Assembly (NCBI GenBank): GCA_003254885.1
Contig: QANT01002211.1
Location: forward strand, 1 to 64,000
DNA: 64,000 nucleotides
Source: Purshia tridentata
Taxonomy: Eukaryota; Streptophyta; Magnoliopsida; Rosales; Rosaceae
Direction of reading: 5' to 3'
This document shows, in pieces, positions 1 to 13,077 of this stretch (its first letter is position 1; every line of letters begins with the position of its first letter). The translations under genes were made by a program, and so were the position numbers. The notes beneath the pieces were generated by a model that did no database searches, was not told the DNA's origin, and worked only from the letters and a program-made list of their open reading frames with translations.

Positions 1-127
1 GTTAAAGAAATTATTTCAATCCAGCCAAACAAATTTGATTGAGTATTTTTTCGTCTGCTACGAGACTCACAGAAAGGACTCCGTTTTGTCCAACGCACCC
101 ACGAATAATAACTAATTTTTCAACTTT

Positions 128-366
128 TTTTTTTTTGGTAACCAGGAAGGCCAAAGGCTCAAAAACAGCAAATTACCCACCTATAAACGGAGAGTGAGAG
201 AGGCCAATACAGTCCTCAAATAAAACTTGAATACAAACTTGAGGGCCCTCATGGCCAAAGGAAGCCAAGACATGAGCAGAACGATTTCTTTCCCTGTAGA
301 CATGTTTGATCACACAGTCCCAACGTCTCAAAAGTAAATTTCTACACGCAGATATCCTCTTGCCTC
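128..366 (-). mobile_element. 5'-truncated LINE-like retroposon insertion
   Basis: A segment of about 240 bp is flanked by two exact 17-bp direct repeats (111-127 and 367-383, actaatttttcaacttt). It begins on this strand with a T run directly after the left repeat, which is a poly(A) tail if the element is read on the minus strand. A poly(A) end plus a long target-site duplication is the signature of L1-type target-primed reverse transcription. The body has no long ORF, so it would be a 5'-truncated copy or a SINE. The family is not identified. Confidence 0.65.
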
Positions 367-927
367 ACTAATTTTTCAACTTTACCAGCGAACATTGCGG
401 TCATTATCAATTTAACACAGTCCAGTTTTTAATATTCCAAGTTTCGCATCCTTTTCCCTTTTCCAAACAAACTACTAGGATGTTTAAAATTCAATTCAAT
501 CCATCCAAATCAATCACTCCAATTTTATTTTACTTTAACAACTTTTTATGTTTTAAAATGTTATATTCGACTCTGTAAAATTGGATTGAATAAAAAAATA
601 AAAAAATTTGCAAACTAATCAATGTTGGATCAAAATTCAACAGTTTGGTGCGACAAGCACCCCTGAAATATGAAACCCACTTATGGAGTTGAAAACAATT
701 CATTAAATTGATCTCCTAAGAGTCACCCAAAAATGTCAGCATATTCACAAGATTCATGAATCAAACCTCCCTTTTCATACCCCTCCCAAGAGAAGAAAAG
801 TAAACCCCTATGTTACGAAAAGATAGACACGCTTCAACTCCAAACTCTGACTTTACAATGCTCGTTGTCTAAGCACTGATTAGTTCTTAGAGAAAAAATC
901 CACAAAGCAAAATGGAAAATTACAAAA

Positions 928-3900
928 TTACAAAATTTTTCCCAAGGGTCTTAATTCCCTTGGTATGCCATCAAAATTTCCAGCATTTATATCTGACTGT
1001 AGCATCGGTCTTTTCCCAATTTTCCAAACAATGCCTTCCGCCAGGTGCTCCTTGTTTGGTGTCAACATTACAAAATTTGGATCAGCTCTTTGGTAACTGC
1101 AAAATAGTTAAAACAATACATTCTACATAAGAGACAAGTTCATGTACCCTGATATCCTCCTAAATGACTTGAAAAGAAGAGTGTCTCATATCGCTATTTT
1201 GAAACAAAATGCATAATATGCCCTTGAGGCACTCTGGACTAGGACCAATTGGCCATTGACAATGTACATGCGTAAAAATATTCTCTACGGATAAAAGCAA
1301 CAAACAAATGAATGAACCTGGCTTGTCTAAGATTCTCAACACGAATGCCAAAACCATAAGCTGTCCCTCCAGTGTGATCTCTGGTAGCTGCAAAACAAAA
1401 AGGGATCATTTTTTAATCGTCCAGTACTTGGACACACCCAAATTTATTAATAGGGTTCCTTCACATGTAAATCAAAACTTAAATAATAGAAGCAATTCTA
1501 TGTCATTCAGGCCCAAATCCAAGAGAATAGAAATACAGGTATAATGGTCCTTCAGATGTCCAAAAGGATCTAGTAAGTCATAGGGTGTCAGAAACATCAA
1601 ATGGAACATATCTAACATGTGTTCTTCATAAATTTATGAGCAAAGCACAATCATCATCAATGGCAATTGCATGTTTTCGTTACAATAATTGGTATACTAG
1701 ATAAATGACTCATTGGATCTCCTAGATGTAATTGCTCGCTGAAAATTTCAATGGAGTTAGAACGTCTGTGGGAAATGAAATGAAAATTTTTAAAGATTTC
1801 AGATTTCATCCCATTGGTAAATATTTCTATAGCATAGTAATCCTGGCAATAAAATGTTTCCAGATATTTAGGTATGTGTGTAATTGGGTCATAATAGTTG
1901 AAGTCTGACATTCTCACAAAAATCTACCAGTTAGAGATACCTGAAATGCTGAATGTGAAAGAAGGTTTCCACCATGATTTGAATGCCAATGCTATCGATG
2001 AGCTGAGAGGGCCCACCTTTCCCTGCATGGAGGAACAATAAGTGTTTGATGAACGTGATATAATCAAATAGTATAAGCACAAGATTGCACCAAAAATGCT
2101 ACCTTCAGCATGAAGTTCTTATTGGCTTGCCAAGATGCAGCTACTTGAAAGGTGGAATCTGGTACATTGTTTGATTTTGGTACAATGTCTGATTCTGGTA
2201 CATCGTTTGATGTTTTGATATCATCAACCCTTTAAAACAATATCACACTATAATCAGTTACCAACAATTCGTTGCATACTATATATATCTAATGATTTAC
2301 CTTGTCTGCAATTCAAAGCCAAAATCGATATAATTGGTAATTCCAACTACTTCATTTTCTTCAAGAGGGTTTTTCACCTGTTTAGTAGCAGTTCAAAGCT
2401 AGTGAGTACCATATATGTTGATTAAAATATCAATAAATAAATCAAAAAGAACATTTCTATAGGAAATAACAAACCAGGGATAGACAATACCCGTCTTTGG
2501 ACCACCACATGCTGATAGAATGAGGCAATGAACTGCAGTATTAAAAATTAGTGTTTGAGATCCACAAATAGTTGTATAACAATTTATCAATCATGATTTA
2601 GGACTTCAAATTCAAGTCTTCAAGTGTCTAGCATTGAGACACAACCATGCATCGTGAAACTAATTAGCTTGAAGTTTTGGAGGTGCTGGAAAAGTATTGA
2701 ACGTAGGCTAGGCTAGGCAAACATATGGACTTGGAAGCAATTTATATCTGCTTTCAAACTAAAAGAAAACAAACCTGAGAACTTTTTGAAAGCTCAAGAC
2801 CAAAATTGAATGATGGACTCAAAGGGCTGCCTGATCCCACAGCATATCCAATTGCACAGCTCCAATTCTTTAAATTTTTGTACTTTTGACCATCTTTGCT
2901 CCCATCTAAACAAAATAAAATAGAAAACCAAGATGAACATTTGAAATCAAATTTTATTGTGATCCTTATCTATATTTTTCCTTCAATCATTCAAGGCCAA
3001 ATGAAAATTTAACTCCACTAATGAAAAAGGAATCTGACTGACTTACATTCTGGCTCGTACTGAACCCCTGCAGTTAGTCTTCCCATCTTGCTCACCAACC
3101 ATGCTCTTCTTGGCAATTCATCTTTCACTGCAGAATAGGATAATTACACAGTGTGCAAGGTTTATCACACCTAGTAATTATGACTACAATCTAGGTAGAA
3201 CAACATAATGAAGACAGTGGAACTGTTACATACAGGAGAAAGGCATGACTGTGGCTCCAATCGATAAGTTTCCCGAGCCGTATCTCAATCCCATAACACC
3301 GTAGTCTTCGGAAGTTATTCTACCGCAGTAATGAGCTTTGTCAATATTTAACATTTGATGTGTGCTTGCACCAACTAGCCCCAAAATCATTTGGAATTTT
3401 TATGAGATGGTTTTGCAATATCAACACACCTTTTTTTCAGCAGCAATGGGAAAACTCCAAACGCTCCAAAACCATATCTAGGGTAGTAAGCACATGACCT
3501 CATCTGCAAAACCCTGAAGTGACAAAATATGGTACTATGCAAATAAATAATCATGGCTCTGAATATGAAAAACCAGGTATAACAAATGATACTCTTTTAC
3601 TCCAAAGAGATGTCCCTTACGGATCAGAGTTCGATACAAAGAGGTCCATGAATGTGTGAGGATCATCAACATCACTGCTCAATGAAATAAGGATTAAGAA
3701 AATATGTTACAACATTTACATTCAGCATATCGCCTCGGAAAAAGGCAATTCATGTAAAATGGGAATCTGAAACTACTTCAACCCAGTACCTTTGCCAGCG
3801 GAAAAATGCATTTCCAACAATACTCTCCTCGGGTTTGTGATCAAGTGGACCTGAAACCTAAACTGATTAAGGAAAACAGGGAAGCTAAAAAGGTGTGTAA

Positions 3901-4423
3901 TGAAGTAGCATCAGCATGAGAAATATTATAAACGAGTAGGAATTATAAAGCAAAATTATAAAGGATACAGTTGCAACCAAATCGACATGAGGGTCGTCAA
4001 TTGGCTTTAGCATGATCATTGTGTTGAAATGCCTTGCTTGTTCGAAATAATCCTCAAACAGGCATTTCAAAGCAAGCTTCCCAAACAACAAGTCATATGA
4101 CGATTCCAACATCCTGCATCAAAATTATTCAGAAAAGAAAAATCATAAATTTTCTAATTTAAACGAAAAAAAAACCAAATTATAATCAAATGCTGGCGAA
4201 TTTCAAGAAGCATTAGTCCAATCAGGTATTTTAGAATAGCTAAACGCTTATTGCATTGGCAAAAAAAAGGCTAATTCAAAAAATACAAAATAAAACAAAA
4301 ATCGAACAAACTGTGAGGAGAAAATAAAATAAACCTGTTGCGGGCAGCGAGAGGAGGAAAATCGAAGAGAGGTGGGACCAGCACCATAGGCGGTGGTGGC
4401 TCCTTGTTCATGAAGTTCCCCAT
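928..4423 (-). CDS. OM47: OM47-like mitochondrial outer-membrane beta-barrel protein
   Basis: Multi-exon gene read on the minus strand. It starts MGNFMNKEPPPPM (ATG at 4423) and the first exon ends at 4335 with a GT donor. The next exon (about 3970-4115) carries the block with FGKLALKCLFEDYF and LKPIDDPHVDLVATV. Later exons include PLDHKPEESIVGNAFFRW, EDYGVMGLRYGSGNLSIGA, WLVSKMGRLTAGVQYEPE and RDHTGGTAYGFGIRVENL, and the last ends IPRELRPLGKIL before TAA at 928-930. This matches the plant VDAC-related protein OM47 (Arabidopsis At3g27930 type). Alternating hydrophobic strands and no N-terminal presequence fit an outer-membrane beta-barrel inserted through internal signals. The family role is thought to concern metabolite passage during senescence. 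Exon edges in the middle were not all resolved. The name is from recall of the family, so family membership is surer than function. Confidence 0.72.
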
Positions 4424-7400
4424 TTTTCTGGTTCGTTGCTAAATGCGAATGCTAGGGTTGCTGAGCACGGACTGTGGAAATGGAAATATGGAAGAGAACA
4501 AGAGACAGGGAGTGAAGGAGAGGATTAGAGGAAGATGGAGTTGGAGTGTTGTGTTGTTGGTTACGTGTCGTTCGTTAGGAGACGCGAAATTAGTGAAAAC
4601 CGCGGCCCGCGCAAATCTCTCCTCTCCTCCATGACGGTTTCAACGTAGCAGGCAAGTAAGCAACTCTTCAGTGACTCAAAAAGCCCAAACATACGTTCCT
4701 TTTTCCTTTTTCTGTTTCTTTTTAGGGTCTGACGAGTGACAAGAGGCCCAGTAACTCATTTAAGGCCTGGATCCCATGAGCCATGACCCGTGATTAAAGC
4801 TGAGAGTCTAAATTCATCTGGCAGAGCATTTTGGAAAAAATCAAAAGGCTATCAAAGCCAGTAATAATAATAAAAATTAATGTTGATCCACTTAATAAGA
4901 TCACAAATCGTCTTTAAAAAGTGAGAAATAAAGAGCATATGCATCGACTGGTATGCCAAATAACAATGATTTGAAATAGTCGATCAACCCAATCTTCCAA
5001 GCACCACCTTATAATGACACCCAGATTTGCTTCTCCCGAAAACAAATGATCACAATCTCACGAGAGAATCTGTTGCAATGATTTGAAATAGTCGATCAAC
5101 CCAATCTTCCAAACACCACCTTATAATGACACCCAGATTTACTCCTTCCGAAAACAAATGATCACAATCTCACACAAATGATCACAATCTCACGAGAGAA
5201 TCTGTTGCTAGTATACAATGAGCTGAGCAAATAAGCTCACCATATTTGGGATGATGTCCATTAAACACCTAAGGCAGTCTAAAATGCTAAGCTATGAGAG
5301 ATTTATCTCTCGTGAATTTTTTAATTTTGATGTGAATAGCATGTCTTTGACTAGACATGATAGGGGATAATTGAAGTGCAATGCAAATTGTCCCGAACAT
5401 TTCTAATCGCTTAACCAAAAAAAAAAATTTTTATAACTCTAAAAATGGCATTAAAGAAAATATTGTTAGTTATTTGAACTTTTAAGTCACTTTTAATTGT
5501 GGTGTCAATTAAGTCCTATTATGTATGACTTTTATCATATGTGTGCACCTGCAACGAAGCCTAGTCAGCCTTACATGACCTACCTAATTGAAACAAATGA
5601 TTCCATATTAACCCAATTAACTTATTCATCAATCAAATCATGTTAGGCTTACATGATCTGCCTCATTGAGACAAATGAACTTGCTCATGAATCAAATCAT
5701 GTTAAGATTAACTTACATTTACTAGAAAGTACTAAAATTTAAAATTAGGTATTCTCTTTCTTTCTAAATAAAACTTATATAAATTTAGTTTATCTGTGAT
5801 TTGTGAGTGACACGAAGAGATAATTTGAACTATCAAATTCAAGCATTAAAAAAACCAAAAAATTTGATCTATCAATGTAATCTAGTATAGCATATTACTT
5901 GCTATGTGGATCTGGTGCGTGTTGTTCCACTTCAGTTCATGGACCACAATGAAAATTTAATAAAATACATGGACTAAAAGTATCATTTTACTTAAAATTT
6001 ATTAATCATATTTTGTTTATTGAACGATGTAAATGGTAAAGGACTTTTATTTATATTTCAATTTATTCATAAATTGCTTAGTATTACTATTATTGCATGT
6101 ATGATATACTGGAAGAATTTCAAGTTGAGTTTGTTTCCCTGCGAGTAAACTCTGTTATATTGTAACGGTCGTACTTTGACAGTTGGACTAAAAGGCCAAA
6201 AGGAGACCCCACCAGTCCACCAATGGTTTTTTCCATTTTATGAACTGGTGGGTGGCCAATCCATGATCACTTTTTGAAGATTATGCTCTAGTGGCTCTAA
6301 ATTCTAATATACAAATGCCACGAATGTGTCTTCTTTTCCAGGCCTTTTTTGACCAGCCTTCAACCGCCTCCTCAGCTTTTGGACAACACCACCATACTAG
6401 TTAGTACTCTACAACTTCATTATAATTACTCAAAATTTTGTACAAATAAGTAAACATTACCGAGGGCTATGGCCCATGGGCATGATATAATAAAAATAAA
6501 AAATTTATCTCTTACAAGTGTTTATTTATGTGTTTATTCTACGTAACTTACACGTAAGGAGAAAATCAAATTTATATTTTGTTAGTTTATTTTTTAAAGT
6601 ATAAATTCAAGAATAAAATAACCGTTAATAATAAGACAAACAATTAACAATTCAAGGAAGAAAAAAAGGAAAAAAGGCAGGAGGGAGAGGGACGGCTGCA
6701 TATAAAGCAAAGTATGGCGCGAAGTTCGACGAAGGTTCTCTTTCTCTAGCAGAGCAACTTGTTGCGTGTGGCGTCTCGTGAATGTAGGAGTTCGAATTCC
6801 TTCACCCTCTCCATCTTTCATTTGGCAATCTTATATTTTTATTTTTATGCCTATTATCTTCGCAATCTATTTGTTTCTTATAAATATTTTCTTATCTGGG
6901 TGTAGATTCATTTTTTGAAAACCAGCGAGAGGCCCCATATTCAGATACGTTTGTTCTGTCATTCTGTAGCAGGAGCCTCTGAGATATTTGGTTAGAACAA
7001 TCACTGTAAGTTCTGAGGTTCAACTGTTTGATTAAATGTCTTCAATGGGTTGTTCAATATGGGGTGGGGTTGTTTATGTTTAAAATGTTTTAGTGTGTTC
7101 TTGGTTCTGGGTTTTTGTTTTGTAGTATGCTGATGTGTTCTGTTTGTCATTTTTTCCTTTTTATCTCCTCACCCCTTTTTGGTTGAAAGCAACTTTTTGG
7201 GGGTAGTAGTTATGACACCTCTTTTTGGATGATGGGTGGTTGTTTTCCTGGGATTGAAGTTTCTGCTTAATAATACAAATGAAAAGATCTGCCTAATTCA
7301 GCTATTTTGTTTCTACTTTTTACTCCACTTTTTTTTCTACTATCTTTTGGCCATATTTTGGTCTTTCTCATCTTTGCTGATGAATCAGCTTATAATTTTG

Positions 7401-7546
7401 TTTTTTTTTGGTAGGCTCATTATATTCCTTTTCTTTTATTGGACTTCTATGAAGACCACATTATATATGGAACTTCTTTTTTTAAATGGCTGAATTGCTG
7501 ATATATTTTTCTTTCCTTTCTCTTGTAAACCCACCGAAGGATTGCA
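4424..7546. other. spacer between divergent OM47-like and aspartate oxidase genes
   Basis: No convincing coding region. The proximal part (4424-4640) is the promoter and 5'UTR of the minus-strand OM47-like gene. It is followed by a tandem duplication (4964-5213) and AT-rich sequence containing a second weaker duplication (about 5560-5710, repeating a phrase around aatcaaatcatgtta). From about 6660 the sequence becomes the probable leader of the aspartate oxidase gene. A strong donor-like site (ctgtaagtt near 7005) suggests a leader intron ending shortly before the ATG at 7547; this is inference. Confidence 0.5.
4964..5213. repeat. tandem duplication, 112-bp period, with nested 20-bp duplication
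   Basis: Copy 1 starts at 4964 and copy 2 at 5076, both with caatgatttgaaatagtcga; they differ by a few substitutions. In copy 2 a 20-bp unit (5154-5173) is itself repeated exactly at 5174-5193. The two nested events suggest repeated replication slippage or unequal exchange. Confidence 0.85.
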
Positions 7547-10500
7547 ATGACAACTTGTATTCCCGCTGGAAGTGGCAAACTTCAGTATAGAGTGAGGGAC
7601 ATCAAGGAACAAGGTTGTAGGAAGGCTTCTTGGGTTTCCAGTGTGTCCTTTAGTAGATGCGTACAGAAAGAGATTTCATGGTATCTGATTACTGCCCTGG
7701 TCCTGTAGTTAACTTGTATACGTAACTTGGTTTTTTTTTTTTAATATACATCACCCCACATTCTTCTGAAATTGATGCCACTGCTTCTCCACAAATGTTT
7801 ATATACATCACCCTGCATTCTTCTGAAAAAATGCCCTGCATTTTTATTTTTTTTAATATTTTGTATGCACAAATGTTCTGCCTCGTTTATGCTTTTTGTT
7901 ATAATTCTATCCTTTGTTTAATGATAGTACCTGAGCTTGTAATATATGTCAATGGAGTAGACTTTCTTTCCCCTCTCTTAATTCATCATTTATGCTTTAG
8001 TATGCACAAATGTTCTGCCTCGTTTATGCTTTTTGTTATAATTCTATCCTTAAGTGTTTAATGATAGTACCTGAGCTTGTAATATATGTCAATGGAATAG
8101 ACTCTTTCTTTCCCCTCTCTTAATTAATCATTTATGCTTTATTCCACAATCATTCAGGTCGTCTGGGGTATCAAAGTTCTTTCAGATCCAGAGATGCAAA
8201 TTTTCCCAATCTTCACTTGATGACAACTCAAAGCCCTTAAAAACAGTCGCTTCATCAAGCTTGAGAGATGGTTCCTCCAAGTTTTTTGATTTTACTGTTA
8301 TTGGTAGTGGAGTTGCTGGCCTCCGCTATGCCCTTGAAGTGGCAAAACATGGATCTGTTGCTGTGATTACCAAGGCCGAGCCTCATGAGAGCAATACAAA
8401 CTATGCTCAAGGTGGTGTTAGCGCTGTGCTGTGCCCTTCAGATTCTGTGGAGAGTCATGTCCAGGACACCATTGTAGCAGGGGCTCATCTCTGTGATGAG
8501 GAGACTGTCAGAGTATGTTATAGGACCCATAACTTCTCCATATACTATCCCATTATCAACTCTGATCCGTGCCTCTCTGGGATATTGCAGTTTGATATGT
8601 TATGGGTTTCACTTTTGTTTAAGTCTCCTAAAAATTTGTGTTTTGGGTCTCTTTGACACGTACAGCAGCAAACAATTAAAGGGATAAAATTAAATGGGAT
8701 GCAGTCCAAGTGAAGCAGAATGTGTGGTCCAGTATGCTAGCCTTGTTTTTTGTAACCCATGTTACTTACTTTCTATATAAGTCACTCAGTCAAAATGCGG
8801 GCACTTAGTAAATATAAACTGAGAAACATTAAGTTCATGTAAATAAGTTTAATTGATTATTGTGATAGGTATGTGTATGTATTTTGTTTGTTTTTTTTTT
8901 AGTTTGTTTTTTTTGTCCAGGTTGTCTGTACAGAGGGACCCGAAAGAATTAGAGAACTAATTGCAATGGGTGCATCATTTGATCATGGGGAGGATGGAAA
9001 CTTGCACCTAGCAAGAGAGGGGGGTCACTCTCATCATAGAATTGTTCATGCTGCTGATATGACTGGAAGGGAGATTGAACGGGCTCTGTTGGAGGCAGTT
9101 CTTAAGGATCCTAATATCTTCATGTTTGAACACCATTTTGCCATAGATTTGCTAACTTGTCAGGTTTACTTTTCCCTCATATTTTGTTTGTGTGAAATTA
9201 TGTGTCACTTGCTCCTACACTAATTGACTTTAGTGGATTCACTATCAGAAAGGCAACTAGATCATATCATAGTATTAAATTCAACAAACGCCTCGGAAAT
9301 AAATGAAAGTTTTTGTGGTCTAAATTGTCTCCATGTTGATTCAATATAGTGAAAACTGATTGATGGAAATGTGTGGATACTTTTCAGTTGTTTGCTAACA
9401 TAAGAATGTGTTTCTGGCAATGCAGGATGGTTCTGACACAGTTTGTCTTGGTGTGGACAGTTTGAACACAGAAACACTAGAGGTGACTACAATTTACCTC
9501 ATATTATATTTTAAATTTTATAGGGAATATCTATAAGGAATCAATACCATCACCAGCATCCTTGCCTTTGTCCCTTGATGGAATTCTATTCCCATGTTTG
9601 AAATACGCATCTCCCTTATTTTGTACTTTCAGGTGATACGATTCATTTCAAAGGTGACTTTACTTGCATCAGGAGGGGCTGGACAAATCTATCCGACAAC
9701 TACAAATCCTCCGGTACTTATGTGTTTTAAGTACTCCTGTAATTGTTGTACATATCCTAGAAAAAAGATGCAATTTATTTTAATGTAGGCTAGAGACAGA
9801 AATGTAGTGATTGTATAAAATTATAGTCAGAGAATTATTACCTGTTTTATCAAGTATAAAACTCTATCTGATTCTTCTTGATTTATTTTTATAGGTAGCC
9901 ACTGGAGACGGAATTGCTATGGCTCATCGAGCTCAAGCTGTGATTTCCAACATGGAGTAAGTAAATATATATATATATATATATATATATCAGTATTTAG
10001 AAATAATTTTGGGAAAAAACTGTGGTGCTTGTAATGTTGAGTAATCGAATATGTAGCGCTAAGTATTTAGAAATAATTTTGGGAAAAAACTGTGGCGCTT
10101 GTAATGTTGAGTAATCGAATATGTAGCGCTATATGGGTTCAAATGATCATGTGATAATCCAACGGTCATTTAGAGAAGCTGAATAAAATCATTGCACCTT
10201 GGTTCTATATCATTTGAGTTCACAAATTTTCTTCCAGAATGGTGTGAATGTAAAACACTCAGCTGTTTCCCAAACTGGCAATTTTATTTTTTTAGATGAT
10301 CCTCTAGTGGCAAACCAATGTTGTGATAATTTTTAAGGGTGGAACTGTATATTGGACGAACACATAGCTGTTAAGTTTTTTGTTAGAGGCTTTTGAAATT
10401 GTTAGCTATCCCCCTTTTAAAGTTTTTATAGTTATGGTTTTCTTGTGCAGATTTGTTCAGTTCCATCCAACGGCCTTAGCTGATGAAGGCCTTCCTGTCA

Positions 10501-11462
10501 AACCTACCAAGGCTCGAGAAAATGTATTTCTCATCACTGAAGCTGTCAGGGGTGATGGAGGCATCCTGTACAATTTAGACATGGAAAGGTTCATGCCACT
10601 CTACGATGAACGAGCAGAACTTGCTCCCAGGGATGTGGTGGCAAGAGGCATAGACGACCAGCTTAAAAAGCGTAACGAGAAGTATGTGTTACTTGATATA
10701 AGTCACAAGCCCAGGGAAAAGATCCTCTCACACTTCCCTAACATAGCAGCTGAGTGCCTTAAGTACGGCTTGGACATAACTCGCCAGCCAATTCCTGTGG
10801 TTCCTGCTGCTCATTATATGTGTGGAGGAGTCCGTGCTGGACTCCAGGGAGAGACAAATGTGCAGGGCCTGTATGTGGCAGGTGAAGTTGCTTGCACAGG
10901 TTTGCATGGAGCAAACCGTCTTGCTAGTAACTCATTGCTTGAAGCTCTGGTTTTTGCACGGAGAGCCGTCCAGCCCTCAATTGATCACATGAAGAGCTCT
11001 AGTCTTGACTTCAGTGTTTCAAACTGGTGGGCAAGACCAGCTGTGCCTCTGTCACTTGGGAGCAATGTCATCAACAAAATTCTGAACATGACTAGGGAAG
11101 TAAGAAAAGAAGTGCAATCTATAATGTGGGATTACGTGGGAATTGTTCGTTCTACAACAAGGCTCGAAGCAGCAGAGCAAAAGATTGGTGATCTGGAGGC
11201 TAAATGGGAGGACTCCTTATTTCGGCTAGGATGGGAACCCAGAATGGTGGGGCTTGAGGCTTGTGAAATGAGGAACTTTTTCTGTTGTGCAAAGTTGGTG
11301 GTGAGCAGTGCCCTTGCTAGGCATGAGAGCCGTGGGCTTCACTACACAATTGATTTTCCTCATCTTGAGGAAAGTAAGAGGCTCCCAACAATAATATTCC
11401 CTTGTTCGTCTGTAAAGAGTACATGGAGTTCACGACAACTACACAAGCAGCCATTGTTTTAG
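7547..11462 (+). CDS. AO: L-aspartate oxidase, plastidial (NadB type)
   Basis: FAD enzyme that oxidises L-aspartate to iminoaspartate, the first committed step of de novo NAD synthesis in plastids, where quinolinate synthase takes the product. Exons: 7547-7680, 8158-8512, 8921-9163, 9426-9482, 9633-9713, 9895-9956 and 10451-11462; lengths sum to 648 codons (647 aa), close to the usual plant length of about 650. The first 85 or so residues are Ser-rich and basic, as expected of a transit peptide. The dinucleotide fold GSGVAG is at residues 94-99. Family blocks follow: SNTNYAQGGVSAVL, REGGHSHHRIVHAADMTGRE, LLASGGAGQIYPTTTNPP, FVQFHPTAL, and AGEVACTGLHGANRLASNSL near the flavin. The C-terminal helical domain is present. 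All introns are GT-AG, and introns 1 and 6 hold tandem duplications. No lesion is seen. Confidence 0.95.
7864..8138. repeat. 137-bp tandem duplication in aspartate oxidase intron 1
   Basis: The segment beginning tatgcacaaatgttctgcct at 7864 recurs at 8001, including the phrase gatagtacctgagcttgta. Copy 2 has a 4-base insertion and a few substitutions. It lies wholly inside intron 1 and ends just before the acceptor at 8156-8157, so each copy supplies a similar pyrimidine-rich tract. Confidence 0.85.
9992..10131. repeat. 70-bp tandem duplication beside an AT microsatellite, aspartate oxidase intron 6
   Basis: Two copies (9992-10061 and 10062-10131) differ by about one base in the first 60 and follow an (AT)n run at about 9965-9990. 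The high identity implies a recent event, so copy number may vary among cultivars. Confidence 0.9.
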
Positions 11463-13077
11463 GATCTGTCCCATCTGTCCTGCTAATACTTGAAAGTATA
11501 GGGTTCTTATTATAAATAAAATGTCAAATTTTAGCTTCTTAAACTGTTTTGCTTCGGATTGAAGCATCAGCAATTTGGGCAGCTTCTGGTTAAAACCGCA
11601 CCAGGTTGCACCTTTACTTTTGATTCTGATTTTCTTTTACCTTTTATACTCGGTTATTGATTCTTTGCTATAAATCAAAGACCAGAAAATTTATTCGAAT
11701 TATTTTTGAAATGGTTGTGTTTGAGTTGAATTTGAACGTATATTTTCGTAGTGAAGAAAGAAGGAACAATGTGAAATGTAAATTATATTAAGTGCAATTA
11801 TCAGAACTGGTGAAGTTTCCTTAATCCGTCTACTTTGGTTTGTCACTATTTTTCTCACCGTACCAACTGCCGTGGTGTAAATTAACCATTATTCTTTTCT
11901 ATTTTTTGATTTTTAAAAAATAGAATGATTGCTTTTGAATTTTTTCATGAGTTAATTACAAAAATAGTCCATTTATTATTTATCAAGTCTTGTTGTAGTC
12001 CATAAATTTTTTTAAGTCTCATATTGGTCTACAAATTATCTAAAAGTTTTATTTTGGTCCAAATAACTTTGCCCCTTAATTTTGTACCAATGAGTTAACT
12101 TTAAAGAATAAAATTATCCATTTTAGATGAATGGTGTAAATTAACCATTATTCTTTTCTATTTTTTTATTTTTAAAAAATAGAATGATTGCCTTTGAATT
12201 TTTTCATGAGTTAATTACAAAAATAGTCCATTTATTATTTACTAAGTCTTGTTGTAGTTTATAAATTTTTTTAAGTCTCATATTGGTCTACAAATTATTT
12301 GAAAGTTTTATTTTGGTCCAAATAACTTTGTCCCTTAATTTTGTACCAATGAGTTAATTTTGAAGAACAAAATTATCCATTTTGGATGAAAATAGAACGA
12401 AGAGACAATTACTGGATCAATATAAAATTTAAAAAAATTTGTATACTAAAACGAGACATAGCAAAAAATAAGTAAATTATTTTTGTAATTTCCCCTTTTT
12501 TCGTAGAAATTTTTTTCAAGAATCGTACTAATAAGTCTAATAGTTGGCCCGTGATCTATCACATCATTTTTTATCATTAATAAGACCAATTAAGCGTGGA
12601 ATTCAATGTCGGTAGACCCCTAATTGACATGCTTGCCAATATACAAAGGATGGTCTGACCATCTCTCGTGGAATCTATGCAGTATTTCATTATAAGTTTA
12701 TAATTGGTTTTTTTTTCTTTTTCTTTTTTGAAAAATTAGAATAAAATTTAACAATATTAGGGTTATCCTTTGAAACACTATCACTGCAATTTAGAAAAAT
12801 ATAGTGACCTTAAAGTACTGGAAAAGGTAACACAAATATTATTCTTAATGATTTATGTGATTGAATTCTGTCTCGATGAAATATGTGGTAACGTCTTCGA
12901 CAATACTATTCAATTAATAAGAGGGTCCAACATGCTAGAAACAGACATGGTTAGTCAATGAGTCAAAGAATCGGTCTCTCTTTGAGTGGATAAGGGATGC
13001 AAGTGTGAGTCCGTCATTGTACATACTTGTACATATTTAACTCCAAATGCTGCTCCAATTTGTGCTAAGCCACACCC
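11463..13077. other. spacer: aspartate oxidase 3'UTR, MITE-like element, GDSL promoter
   Basis: The stretch after the TAG holds a likely 3'UTR (to about 11700, with aataaa-like signals near 11514). A duplicated AT-rich element with inverted ends follows (listed separately), then AT-rich sequence leading to the GDSL lipase start. No ORF here resembles a protein. Confidence 0.5.
11951..12491. mobile_element. MITE-like element with about 75-bp imperfect terminal inverted repeats
   Basis: The left end (ttaattacaaaaatagtcca and about 60 bases more) is mirrored as an inverted, diverged copy at the right end, which finishes ttatttttgtaattt near 12491. The left arm with its upstream flank (from about 11873) is also tandemly repeated at about 12131, a period near 258 bp. 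There is no coding capacity. Long inverted arms and small size fit a non-autonomous DNA transposon. No clear target-site duplication was found, so the superfamily is not assigned. Confidence 0.5.

Noticed and set aside
6715-6815. tRNA-like stretch with a ggagttcgaattccttc phrase
   Set aside because: A seven-base T loop and a proper five-base T stem cannot both be formed, and no matching acceptor or anticodon arm was found. At best it is an old tRNA-derived fragment.
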